From contig JACQGZ010000161.1 of NCBI GenBank assembly GCA_016199305.1, positions 1 through 8,043 on the forward strand: 8,043 nucleotides of DNA, written 5' to 3'. Below are positions 1 to 6,501 of this stretch, in pieces (the first letter of the stretch is position 1; each line of letters opens with the position of its first letter). Position numbers and translations under genes: made by a program. Below the pieces are notes generated by a model that ran no database searches, was not told the DNA's origin, and saw only the letters and a list, made by a program, of their open reading frames with translations. The stretch comes from Armatimonadota bacterium (GTDB lineage: Bacteria > Sysuimicrobiota > Sysuimicrobiia > Sysuimicrobiales > Humicultoraceae).

Positions 1-1590
1 ATTGGAAACGATCAGTCCGTTTTCAACGAGGAAGTTGTGGGCAGGCTCGACGGTGAGATCATAGACAAACCGGCCCTCGGCCACACATTCTCCGATCGAC
101 ACAATGTCATCCAGGACAGTTGACTCACCAAGCAGCGTCGAAAGCCTTGCAAACTCCTTGTCTGCTGGATCCACGTGCGGCTGCAAGGCGTTCGCCCACC
201 GCCGCAACACGGCACGAGATGTGCGCCGCCGCCCGGACTCGACCTGGAAGATCGCACCGGAAGATGAAATAGCAGTACCACTGACACCGTACCGATTCCG
301 GAGAGAACGCAGAAGTGGTCCGCACACACGGGGGGCGCGGTCAAACCCATTCACCCCTTCGGGGTTATCCGCATATATCGCCCGAACTTGTGTAAGCTGG
401 CGCGCCTTCTCAGGGTGTGCCGCCCCGACCAACTCCGCAAAACGGACCACGAACGATCCACCTTCGATCACAACGTCATAGACGTCCCTCACGCCGAAGG
501 TACCGGCGCGTCGGGACTGGACTTTGGCAACGATTCCCAACCGCCGCAGCAGTTGCTGCAACCGTCCCGCCCGCCTGCGGTCGACGGTCGTCAGCGAGAC
601 GCGGGCCGTACGAGTGCGCTCTCTTACGACGCAAGAGCCATCACCGTCGAAATATCCTCGCAAGAAGGCGGCGATAAGGGGTTCGGGGAGTCGAAAGATC
701 GGCCTGATATCGTCTCGCAACCCAAAGACCTTTGCCACGTGCACGAGGGCCCGGCTACTGGCTCGTGCGATCACCACCCCAAACTGGTTCCTGTGACGAT
801 GCACCTTCAGCCCAGGGAAAAGGTCCGTCAAGGTTTGAACGAACCGATCAATGAGCTCCAGGTTCCTATTCCCGAATGCGATGTTGTAGACACCACGGCC
901 CACATCCTCGTAGACAGAGCCGTCAGAGGCGACAAGACCCAGCACATAGAGCAGATCCTCATTGACAGTATTGCCGGATAGCCAGAGGCTGCCGCGTTTT
1001 CCTGCCGTGATGCGTTCAATTTCCGCACTGAAGAGCGTCAGATCGGTGCCCGTTTCTCTCCCAATCGTTTTCAAATCGCCGACCGAATATCTGCGCTTCC
1101 TGCGCGCATCGGTGAACCGTTCGTGACGGAGTCCGAGATGTCGAGCTCCCTGGCGAACGCTGCCAAACTTCTCCCGCAGTAGGCCGTTCACGACCCCGTT
1201 CTTCATGTGGACGAAGAACGAGTCGCCAACCTCCGACTGGGCGAGCAACTCCAGGAGCGAGGGTCGCCAGGGATGAGCAACGGGGATCTTCCTTGCAGAG
1301 TAGATCGCATCCCCGACCTGCAGCGACGCGGCGGGCACCATATTCGGGCCATCGGCGGTATCCACAAGAATCTTGTGGTCCGGGGTTGCCCGGATTTCCG
1401 CACCCGACCTCGTTTGGATGCGCAGCAATTTCCCGGGCGCCAGCGGTTTGAAGACCCGGCTTACCTGACCGGATTCCACCTGCGTTCCGTCCCAGCACAT
1501 TACTGAGGTCCCTCGGGGGCTCTCTACAAACCCCTTGATCGTCATGATCTGGCCATCACTCAAGATAATTTCCGACGCCCCATCCAGGCA
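1..1590 (-). other. Intein with LAGLIDADG homing endonuclease, inserted in subunit B
   Basis: A 530-residue in-frame protein-splicing element follows Tyr256 of subunit B. Seen in order (intein numbering): Cys1 in block A (CLDGASEIILSDG); block B at 63-76 with T69-P-D-H72, the TxxH motif; a LQVGD segment at 90-94; a basic helical insertion at about 111-190; first LAGLIDADG motif VLGLVASDG with Asp223; second motif LRGYFDGDG with Asp317; a helix-turn-helix-like stretch at about 425-470; block F at 509-519 (VYDLTVEPAHN, His518); block G ending in IVSN with Asn530. This is the class 1 layout: Cys nucleophile, TxxH, terminal Asn. The penultimate residue is Ser instead of the usual His. The +1 nucleophile is outside the window; B homologues have Cys there. 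Both endonuclease aspartates remain, so homing activity is possible. Base composition is lower in GC than the flanks. Intein identity is very secure; splicing and cleavage activity are inferred. Confidence 0.95.
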
Positions 1591-2358
1591 GTAACTGGTC
1601 ATGTCCGTCAAGATGACGAGCACCTGGGCTTCGAGCTCGTAGGCCAGGTATTCGGCGGCCGTGAGGGCGAGCCGCGGCGTCATCAACCGTTCGATTTCCG
1701 GGTCGTCGGCCAGGTTGAGGAAGACGACGCTCCGCGCCAGGGCGCCGGTGGCCTCGAATTGCTCGATGAAGAAGGCGGCTTCCCGCTGCGTGATGCCCAT
1801 GGCCCCGAAGACGACGGCGAACGCCTCTTCCGCGCGCAGGACCTTGGCCTGCCTGGCAATCTGCGCCGCGATCTGGTTGTGCGGCAGGCCCGCGCCGGAG
1901 AAGATGGGCAGCTTCTGCCCGCGCACCAACGTGTTCAGCCCGTCGATACTGGAGATGCCGGTCTGGATGAACTCCTGGGGGCGCTCCCGGGCGACCGGGT
2001 TGATCGGCGCGCCGATGATGGGCAGCCGCTTCTCCGGAATGATCGGCGGCAATCCGTCGATGGGGTCGCCCCGGCCGTTGAAGCGCCGCCCCACGATCTC
2101 CCGGCTGACGCCGAAGCGGGCCACGTCCTCCCGCAGGCTCACCGCCGTCTTCGCGACGTCGAGCCCCGTCGTCTCCTCGAAGACCTGAATGACGGCGTTG
2201 CGCTCCGAGACCTCGACCACCTGGCCGCTGCGGACGGACTCATCGGGCAGGTGGATGTTCACGATGGCGCCGTAGGCCAAGTCCTTCGCGCCCTCGACGA
2301 ACAGCAACGGCCCGGAGATGTAGGAGATTGATTGATACCGTTTGACCGCCAGTCCCAT
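1..2358 (-). CDS. atpB: V/A-type ATPase subunit B, non-catalytic, interrupted by an intein (3' end outside window)
   Basis: Subunit B alternates with catalytic subunit A in the A3B3 head of the V/A-type ATPase and does not itself hydrolyse ATP. The ATG at 2358 is preceded by GAGAGGAG with a 6-base spacer. The frame is open for 786 codons to the window edge. Residues 1-256 are the N-terminal half of the family: a start region with YISGPLLFVEGAKDLAYGAI, the QVFEETTGLD segment near 58-67, GRRFNGRGDPIDGLPP near 90-104, FIQTGISSIDGLNTLVRGQK near 130-149, and SGAGLPHNQIA near 154-164. That last segment replaces the P-loop and lacks the Walker A Lys-Thr, as expected for B. It is followed by GAMGITQRE and LVILTDMTSY. 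After Tyr256 a 530-residue intein replaces the expected Cys-Glu-Ala-Leu continuation. The C-extein, about 200 residues in relatives, is not in the window. The host assignment is secure; the mature product assumes splicing. Confidence 0.95.
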   Translation of the reverse strand, partial: MGLAVKRYQSISYISGPLLFVEGAKDLAYGAIVNIHLPDESVRSGQVVEVSERNAVIQVFEETTGLDVAKTAVSLREDVARFGVSREIVGRRFNGRGDPIDGLPPIIPEKRLPIIGAPINPVARERPQEFIQTGISSIDGLNTLVRGQKLPIFSGAGLPHNQIAAQIARQAKVLRAEEAFAVVFGAMGITQREAAFFIEQFEATGALARSVVFLNLADDPEIERLMTPRLALTAAEYLAYELEAQVLVILTDMTSYCLDGASEIILSDGQIMTIKGFVESPRGTSVMCWDGTQVESGQVSRVFKPLAPGKLLRIQTRSGAEIRATPDHKILVDTADGPNMVPAASLQVGDAIYSARKIPVAHPWRPSLLELLAQSEVGDSFFVHMKNGVVNGLLREKFGSVRQGARHLGLRHERFTDARRKRRYSVGDLKTIGRETGTDLTLFSAEIERITAGKRGSLWLSGNTVNEDLLYVLGLVASDGSVYEDVGRGVYNIAFGNRNLELIDRFVQTLTDLFPGLKVHRHRNQFGVVIARASSRALVHVAKVFGLRDDIRPIFRLPEPLIAAFLRGYFDGDGSCVVRERTRTARVSLTTVDRRRAGRLQQLLRRLGIVAKVQSRRAGTFGVRDVYDVVIEGGSFVVRFAELVGAAHPEKARQLTQVRAIYADNPEGVNGFDRAPRVCGPLLRSLRNRYGVSGTAISSSGAIFQVESGRRRTSRAVLRRWANALQPHVDPADKEFARLSTLLGESTVLDDIVSIGECVAEGRFVYDLTVEPAHNFLVENGLIVSN
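480..960 (-). other. LAGLIDADG homing endonuclease core within the intein
   Basis: This is the double-motif endonuclease core, at intein residues of about 211-370. The first LAGLIDADG helix lies at 919-951 and reads LYVLGLVASDG; the second lies at 637-666 and reads FLRGYFDGDG. Each keeps an Asp at the eighth motif position (Asp223 and Asp317), where family members bind the catalytic metal. The 93-residue spacing between the two aspartates suits a monomeric, two-repeat enzyme. Between them, around residues 291-306, a DDIRPIFRLPEPL segment fits the usual block D position before the second helix, but a clear block D lysine is not obvious. The predicted target is the intein-free atpB allele around the codons for TDMTSY-Cys. 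Domain limits are approximate. Confidence 0.88.
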
Positions 2359-2364
2359 CGCGTA

Positions 2365-2371
2365 CTCCTCT
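2365..2371 (-). promoter_or_regulatory. Ribosome-binding site of atpB
   Basis: On the minus strand a purine-rich GAGAGGAG stretch is followed by the 6-base spacer TACGCG and the ATG at 2358. It fixes the start of subunit B, agrees with the N-terminus of homologues, and lies downstream of the inverted repeat, outside its stem. Confidence 0.8.
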
Positions 2372-2386
2372 CGATGCTCTGCTTAG

Positions 2387-2453
2387 GGGTGAGGAGGGGT
2401 GCTGCCGCGGAAGTACTCTAGTCGTTCTGGAGCGGCGGCACCCCTCCTCACCC
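2387..2453. repeat. 22-base near-perfect inverted repeat between atpA and atpB
   Basis: The two 22-base arms, at 2387-2408 and 2432-2453, are reverse complements at 21 of 22 positions. The only mismatch is in the inner part of the stem, and the loop is 23 bases. The outer arm begins one base after the atpA stop codon, and the inner limit is about 16 bases from the atpB ribosome-binding site. In the operon transcript this gives a long, very GC-rich stem. No run of T follows it in the operon direction, so it does not look like a standard intrinsic terminator. A processing or stability element, partial attenuator, or REP/MITE-like repeat are all possible; function is not known. Confidence 0.85.
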
Positions 2454-2454
2454 T

Positions 2455-4212
2455 TTAAGACGACGCTCGAGCGGGCTGCGCCCCGAACGCGGCGGGCAAC
2501 CCCGTCAGAAACTCCTCTATGTGCTGGTCCCATTTGTCCTTCGAGACTTCCTTCAGGCGCGCGATCTGTTCGATCTGCGGCAGGTTGAGGATGTCGTCCA
2601 TCAGCATGCCACGGTGGAGCGCCGCGACCGCCTCGTCGTAGAACGCCACGATCGCTTTGAGGATCCCGTAAGACTTTCCGAACGGCGAGAAGGCGTCGTC
2701 AGAAAAGGAGGACTGCTGGAGGAAGTCCTCCCGGAGCATCTTCCCGGCTTCGATCACCAGCCGTTGGTCATCCTGCAGCGCGTCAGGCCCGACCAGCTGG
2801 ACGATCTCTTGCAACTCCGATTCCTGCTGCAGCAGGGACGACGCCCGGTTCCGCAGCTGCTCGAAGTCCTCAGGCAGGTTCTCTTTGTACCACTGCTGGA
2901 AGAGCGGCGTGTAGAGGCTGTAGGAGCGCAGCCAGTGGATCGCCGGGAAGTGGCGCCGGTTGGCCAGGCCCGAGTCCAGCGACCAGAAGGTGCCAACAAT
3001 CCGTAGGGTGGCCTGCGTCACCGGCTCTGACAGGTCGCCGCCCGGCGGGGAAACGGCGCCCACGACCGTGATCGAGCCGCGTCGCTCCGGCTTCCCCTTG
3101 CAGACCGTCCGCCCTGCGCGCTCGTAAAAGGCGGCCAGACGGCTCGACAGGTACGGCGGGTACCCTTCCTCTGCCGGCATCTCCTCCAGCCGTGAGGAGA
3201 TCTCGCGCATCGCCTCCGCCCAGCGGCTGGTGGAGTCGGCCATCAGGGCGACCTTGTAGCCTTGGTCGCGCCAGTACTCGGCCATGGTGATGCCCGTATA
3301 CACCGAGGCTTCCCGCGCAGCGACCGGCATGTTCGACGTGTTGGCGATGATGATGGTCCGCTCCATCAGCGGCCGTCCGGTGCGGGGGTCTTCGAGTTTG
3401 GGGAAATCGTCGAGCACGTGGGTCATTTCGTTCCCACGCTCCCCGCAGCCGACGTAGATGATGACGTCCGCGTCGGCCCACTTCGACAATGTCTGCTGCA
3501 TCACCGTCTTCCCGGCGCCGAAGGGCCCCGGGATGGCCGCGGTGCCGCCCACCGCCACCGGGAAGAGGACATCGATAATCCGCTGGCCCGTGACCAAGGG
3601 CTCGCGGGGATCGAGCCGGCGGGCCAGGGGCCGAGCGAAGCGGACCGGCCAGGGGTGCATCAGCCGCAGCGCTCGCCCGTCTTCCAGGTGGCCGATCTCC
3701 TCGGTAATGGTGAACTCGCCGCCGCGGATCTCCTTCACCCGCGACCGCGCCGCGTCGGGCGGCACCATGATCCGGTTGACCAGCCCGAACTCCTGGACCT
3801 CACCGATAATGTCCCCGGGTGCCACCTCATCGCCAACCTTGACCGAAGGTGTGAACGGCCACTGCTTCTCCCGGTCGAGGGCGACGGCGACGGCGCCGCG
3901 TTCGATGAAGTCGCCCTTCTGCTCGCGGACGGCCTGCAGGGGGCGCTGGATGCCGTCGTAAATCCCGAAGAGCAGCCCCGGCCCCAGCTCCACCGCCAGC
4001 GGCAGACCGGTCGACTCCACCGGCTCGCCGACGTACAGGCCCGAGGTATCCTCGTAGACCTGAATGAAGGCCGTGTCCCCGTCCAGGCGGATGATCTCCC
4101 CGATCAGGCGCTCCTTGCCGACGCGGACGATGTCGTACATGCGGGCGCCGGTCATCCCCTTGGCAATGACCGCCGGGCCCGCGATCCTGATGATCTCCCC
4201 TGCGGTAGCCAC
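2455..4212 (-). CDS. atpA: V/A-type ATPase catalytic subunit A
   Basis: The catalytic subunit binds and hydrolyses (or makes) ATP at its interface with B in the A3B3 head. At 585 residues it matches the usual bacterial and archaeal length. Visible parts: N-terminal barrel with [20 protein letters not shown] (10-29) and [21 protein letters not shown]; the non-homologous insert typical of A subunits at about 110-200; P-loop GPFGAGKT at 229-236 with Lys235 and Thr236; GCGERGNE at 255-262 with the catalytic Glu258; Walker B strand and [20 protein letters not shown] near 321-345; [13 protein letters not shown] near 387-399; a C-terminal helical domain with [11 protein letters not shown]. It has no intein, in contrast to the adjacent B gene. 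The start is GTG, with tandem GGAGG cores just upstream and only 21 bases from the atpF stop, consistent with coupled translation. Confidence 0.98.
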   Translation of the reverse strand: MATAGEIIRIAGPAVIAKGMTGARMYDIVRVGKERLIGEIIRLDGDTAFIQVYEDTSGLYVGEPVESTGLPLAVELGPGLLFGIYDGIQRPLQAVREQKGDFIERGAVAVALDREKQWPFTPSVKVGDEVAPGDIIGEVQEFGLVNRIMVPPDAARSRVKEIRGGEFTITEEIGHLEDGRALRLMHPWPVRFARPLARRLDPREPLVTGQRIIDVLFPVAVGGTAAIPGPFGAGKTVMQQTLSKWADADVIIYVGCGERGNEMTHVLDDFPKLEDPRTGRPLMERTIIIANTSNMPVAAREASVYTGITMAEYWRDQGYKVALMADSTSRWAEAMREISSRLEEMPAEEGYPPYLSSRLAAFYERAGRTVCKGKPERRGSITVVGAVSPPGGDLSEPVTQATLRIVGTFWSLDSGLANRRHFPAIHWLRSYSLYTPLFQQWYKENLPEDFEQLRNRASSLLQQESELQEIVQLVGPDALQDDQRLVIEAGKMLREDFLQQSSFSDDAFSPFGKSYGILKAIVAFYDEAVAALHRGMLMDDILNLPQIEQIARLKEVSKDKWDQHIEEFLTGLPAAFGAQPARASS

Positions 4213-4217
4213 GCGAT

Positions 4218-4227
4218 CCTCCCCTCC
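4218..4227 (-). promoter_or_regulatory. Tandem ribosome-binding site of atpA
   Basis: The minus-strand sequence GGAGGGGAGGATCGC precedes the GTG start at 4212. It holds two overlapping GGAGG cores, with spacers of about 10 and 5 bases. This strong site supports a GTG start for the catalytic subunit and sits inside the short atpF-atpA gap. Confidence 0.75.
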
Positions 4228-4233
4228 GGCGGT

Positions 4234-4551
4234 CTACCGGAGTTTGACGTAAAACCCGAGGTGCTCTTTCACCAGCCGGGCGATGTAGTCTTCGCCGCTT
4301 TCGATCTCCACGCTGGGGGCGGGGAACGGCACCACGATGGGCGTCTCCCGGCCGCGCATCGCCCGGGAAAGGTCGTCCCCGATCCCCTCCAGCAGCGCCT
4401 GATTTACCGCGGCCAGGCCGTAGTCGGCCGCGATCAGCTGGCGCAGGTGCTCGAGGGCTTCCGCCGGCGTGGCCGCCTCCCGCACCTCAACCCCGGCCAA
4501 CCGGAAGCCGGTGGCCGTCTCCGCATCGGTGACCACGGCCATTTTAGGCAC
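4234..4551 (-). CDS. atpF: V/A-type ATPase subunit F (central stalk)
   Basis: Subunit F is a small Rossmann-like protein that binds the D subunit in the rotating central stalk and can modulate activity. The product is 105 residues, normal for the family. It shows the characteristic start AVVTDAETATGFRLAGVEV, a middle AAVNQALLEGI strand-helix, PIVVPFPAP, and an ending YIARLVKEHLGFYVKL. Two starts are possible: a GTG at 4551 that overlaps the end of atpC by 8 bases, and an ATG at 4542 one base beyond the atpC stop. The AAGGAG at 4559-4564 is 7 bases from the GTG but 16 from the ATG, so the GTG is preferred here, although homologues usually begin at the position of the ATG (MAVV). Translation is probably coupled to atpC. 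Confidence 0.95.
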   Translation of the reverse strand: MPKMAVVTDAETATGFRLAGVEVREAATPAEALEHLRQLIAADYGLAAVNQALLEGIGDDLSRAMRGRETPIVVPFPAPSVEIESGEDYIARLVKEHLGFYVKLR

Positions 4552-5578
4552 TGACCATCTCCTTGCGCACCACCTCCCGGGGGATGCCGAAGACCTTGCT
4601 GCGGGCGATCAGGCGGAGGTTCACGACCTCATTGTACTTCAGGGCCAGATACCCCACCACGACGTCGAGGCCGAGCGGGTCGCCCAGGTACCGGCGCGCC
4701 GCCTGGCGCGCCAGCAGCAGGTCGAGCGTCCGTTCGAACTCGGTGAGATCCTCGGGCACCGTCTCGACGGGGAAGCCCCGCACGCGCAGCACCTGCCAGC
4801 CCTGCTCCAGCGTCTCCCGCGCGCTGAGAGTGAGGAAGAGCTTCTCGTCGACCACCGCCCCGCCGGGGATGAAGAAACGGCGGCGGGCCGGCGCATCCAG
4901 TCCGCCCTCCAGGCGGGCCAGTTTCACCGCGGTCTTGACGTTGAGCGCGTCGATTTCGGCCTGAACGATCCGGCGCAGGACGCCCTCGTTGTGCCCCGCG
5001 CCGTGGGCCGCGGCCAGGACGTGCTCCGCGTAGAAGCGGTCGAGGCTGAGTTCCAGGCCGAGGAGATCCTGGTGGGCCTGGTAGGCGGCGAGCCCCTGCG
5101 CCACCGCGGGGCCGAGCGGATGGCCGATCGCCTCCAACGCCCCGGCCACCGCCCCGACGTCGGGCTGACGGGCCAGGTCACGCAGCGCCACCTCGCCCAG
5201 GGTGCCCGCGGGGAGCACGGAGGCCATGATCTCCTCCTCCGCGCGGCCGGTGTGCTTTCCCCGCAAGACGGCGCGCACATTCGCGAGGTCCCACCGCAGC
5301 AGGACCGCCGAGATCAGCTCCCGCGCCTTCCCGTCGGCGAAACTGAGGATCTTCGTGGTCGTGCCCAGGAAGTTCCGGGCCAGCGCCTCATCGACCGCCT
5401 CCAACCCACGGTAGCGCGTCAGCGCCTCCTGCAGGTCGCGGGCGTAGGGCGTCGAGGCGAGGGCGTGCACGAAGGCGTCGAAGGTCGGAGCGGCGAGCAG
5501 CTCGTCCATCCGCCCGCTGACGAGCAGGCGGCTGCGCATCGCCCGCGCCCGCGCGTTGATGTACGGGAAGTCCGGCAT
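4544..5578 (-). CDS. atpC: V/A-type ATPase subunit C (central stalk socket, d subunit)
   Basis: This subunit is the funnel-shaped adaptor (yeast Vma6/d) that sits on the c-ring and receives the D-F shaft. The product is 344 residues, slightly longer than the Thermus protein. Family features: N-terminus FPYINARARAMRSRLL; an all-helical body of three similar subdomains; LLRWDLANVRAVLRGK near 91-106; EIDALNVKTAVKLARLEGG near the middle; and the C-terminal signature YLALKYNEVVNLRLIARSK followed by FGIPREVV. It starts at ATG 5578, 11 bases after the atpE stop. The ribosome-binding site is weak (GGGGA about 14 bases upstream), which suggests translational coupling to atpE. It overlaps atpF by 8 bases if the GTG start of atpF is used. 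Confidence 0.96.
   Translation of the reverse strand: MPDFPYINARARAMRSRLLVSGRMDELLAAPTFDAFVHALASTPYARDLQEALTRYRGLEAVDEALARNFLGTTTKILSFADGKARELISAVLLRWDLANVRAVLRGKHTGRAEEEIMASVLPAGTLGEVALRDLARQPDVGAVAGALEAIGHPLGPAVAQGLAAYQAHQDLLGLELSLDRFYAEHVLAAAHGAGHNEGVLRRIVQAEIDALNVKTAVKLARLEGGLDAPARRRFFIPGGAVVDEKLFLTLSARETLEQGWQVLRVRGFPVETVPEDLTEFERTLDLLLARQAARRYLGDPLGLDVVVGYLALKYNEVVNLRLIARSKVFGIPREVVRKEMVSA
4559..4564 (-). promoter_or_regulatory. Ribosome-binding site deciding the atpF start
   Basis: AAGGAG on the minus strand, inside the last codons of atpC, lies 7 bases before GTG 4551 and 16 bases before ATG 4542. Spacing favours the GTG, giving three extra residues (Met-Pro-Lys) before the conserved N-terminus. 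Confidence 0.6.
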
Positions 5579-5589
5579 GTGAGACTAGA

Positions 5590-6168
5590 TCATCCCCACA
5601 GGACCCGGGCCACCTCCGAACCGAGCGTGGGCCTCGCCCGCTCCAGCCGGGAGGCGAACGTGTTCAGCACGATGGTACGGCCGTCCGGAGAAGTCAGCCG
5701 CACCCCGCCGCGGAGGTCCTCCGCCGCCCGCACCTCCGCGTCCAGGGTGTGCCGCCGGGCCGCGGAGCGCACCAGGTCCACCTCATCCGGGTGCGCCTCG
5801 ATGAGGAGGTGTCCTCCAAACCCCGCGGCCCCTTCCCCGATCAGGCGTTCCAGGACCTGCCCGTAGCGGGCGCGGTCGCGCACCACCGCCTCCAGAGCCT
5901 CCGTGGCGCGGCGGAAGACCTCGGCGAGGGCCTGATCCTTGCGCTCCAGCACGAGCGCCTGGGCCTGCAGCTGGGCGGTGGACTGGGCGCGCACGCGGGC
6001 GGCCCGCAGCGCCGCCTCCTGCCGCTCCCGCTGGCCATCCACCAGCTGCTGCGCCTCGGCCCGCGCCGCGGCGCGGATCTCCTCCGCCTGCTGCCGGGCC
6101 TCCCCGAGGAGACGCTCACGCTCGGCCGCAGCCTCCCGTTCCAGGAGGGTGATCAGGTCCGAACCCAC
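5590..6168 (-). CDS. atpE: V/A-type ATPase subunit E (peripheral stalk)
   Basis: Subunit E pairs with G as the peripheral stalk that holds the A3B3 head against rotation. At 192 residues it has the normal length. Residues of about 5-95 form a long, charged, Ala/Glu/Arg/Gln-rich helix of the coiled-coil type (for example EREAAAERERLLGEARQQ). The C-terminal part, about 100-192, is the globular domain that binds the head, with HLLIEAHPDEVDLV, GGVRLTSPDGRTIVLNTFAS and the family ending RLERARPTLGSEVARVLWG. The start is GTG at 6168, 8 bases after the atpK stop. Only a weak GGTAGG lies 7 bases upstream, overlapping the atpK stop, so the start is less certain than the gene. Confidence 0.95.
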   Translation of the reverse strand: MGSDLITLLEREAAAERERLLGEARQQAEEIRAAARAEAQQLVDGQRERQEAALRAARVRAQSTAQLQAQALVLERKDQALAEVFRRATEALEAVVRDRARYGQVLERLIGEGAAGFGGHLLIEAHPDEVDLVRSAARRHTLDAEVRAAEDLRGGVRLTSPDGRTIVLNTFASRLERARPTLGSEVARVLWG

Positions 6169-6176
6169 GCGCCGGC

Positions 6177-6500
6177 CTACCGGATCTTATTGATCAGGAA
6201 GAACGCCACCAGGAAGCCGAGAATGATCATGGTCTCCGGCAGCGCCAGGAAGATCAGCAACCGGCCGCCGATCTCCGGCCGCTCCGCCATGGCGCCGGAG
6301 GCCGCGGCGCCGATGCGTGCCTGCGCGACCGCCGTGCCCAGCGCCCCCAGCCCAACGGCCAGCGCGGCCGCCAGGCCGACCAGTCCCGCTCCCAGGCCCA
6401 GGCCGCCGGCGGCGGGAGCCTCCTCCTGCGCCAGCGCCGGTCCACTCAGGGCGATCACCAGCAACAACGCCAGACCGATGATGCCAAGCCCGATGCGCAA
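6177..6500 (-). CDS. atpK: V/A-type ATPase subunit K (c-ring proteolipid)
   Basis: The proteolipid forms the rotating membrane ring that carries H+ or Na+. Numbering from the TTG at 6500, the product is 107 residues. Residues 3-24 are a hydrophobic leader ending in GPALA before QEEAP, like a signal peptide. Two membrane helices follow, at about 35-65 and 80-103. The second has the ion-binding Glu89 in ALPETMII, and the first has Gln60 in AQARIGAA. A single hairpin plus leader resembles the Thermus protein and differs from the four-helix Enterococcus type. AGGAGG at 6509-6514 is 8 bases from TTG 6500, which is why I choose TTG. A GTG at 6509 would lie directly against that site, overlap atpI by 8 bases and add three residues. 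Confidence 0.93.
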   Translation of the reverse strand: MRIGLGIIGLALLLVIALSGPALAQEEAPAAGGLGLGAGLVGLAAALAVGLGALGTAVAQARIGAAASGAMAERPEIGGRLLIFLALPETMIILGFLVAFFLINKIR

Positions 6501-6501
6501 C

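Noticed and set aside
388..981. Plus-strand frame of 197 codons opposite the intein, as a possible separate gene
   Set aside because: It runs opposite both LAGLIDADG motifs and has no motif or convincing ribosome-binding site of its own.
1016..1498. Minus-strand frame of 160 codons inside the intein
   Set aside because: It is in a different frame from the intein reading, which is continuous and carries the TxxH and LQVGD motifs here; the 160-codon frame has no recognisable content.
1..2358. atpB as a pseudogene or truncated gene, because B similarity stops after 256 residues
   Set aside because: The frame continues without a stop through all intein blocks to the terminal Asn, so this is an in-frame intein, not a disruption.
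2384..2458. Intrinsic terminator between atpA and atpB
   Set aside because: The stem is strong, but no T-run follows in the direction of the operon, and atpB belongs to the same complex with its own ribosome-binding site downstream.
2455..4212. A second intein in the catalytic A subunit
   Set aside because: The A sequence is continuous at 585 residues, with intact P-loop, GERGNE and Walker B segments; no insertion is present.
3262..4554. Long plus-strand open frame of 430 codons opposite atpA and atpF
   Set aside because: It is antisense to well-conserved genes, has no recognisable domain, and is rich in Arg/Asp/His/Pro/Leu as expected for the reverse frame of GC-rich coding DNA.
4469..5866. 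Plus-strand open frame of 465 codons opposite atpC and atpE
   Set aside because: The same shadow effect opposite conserved atpC; no plausible protein features.
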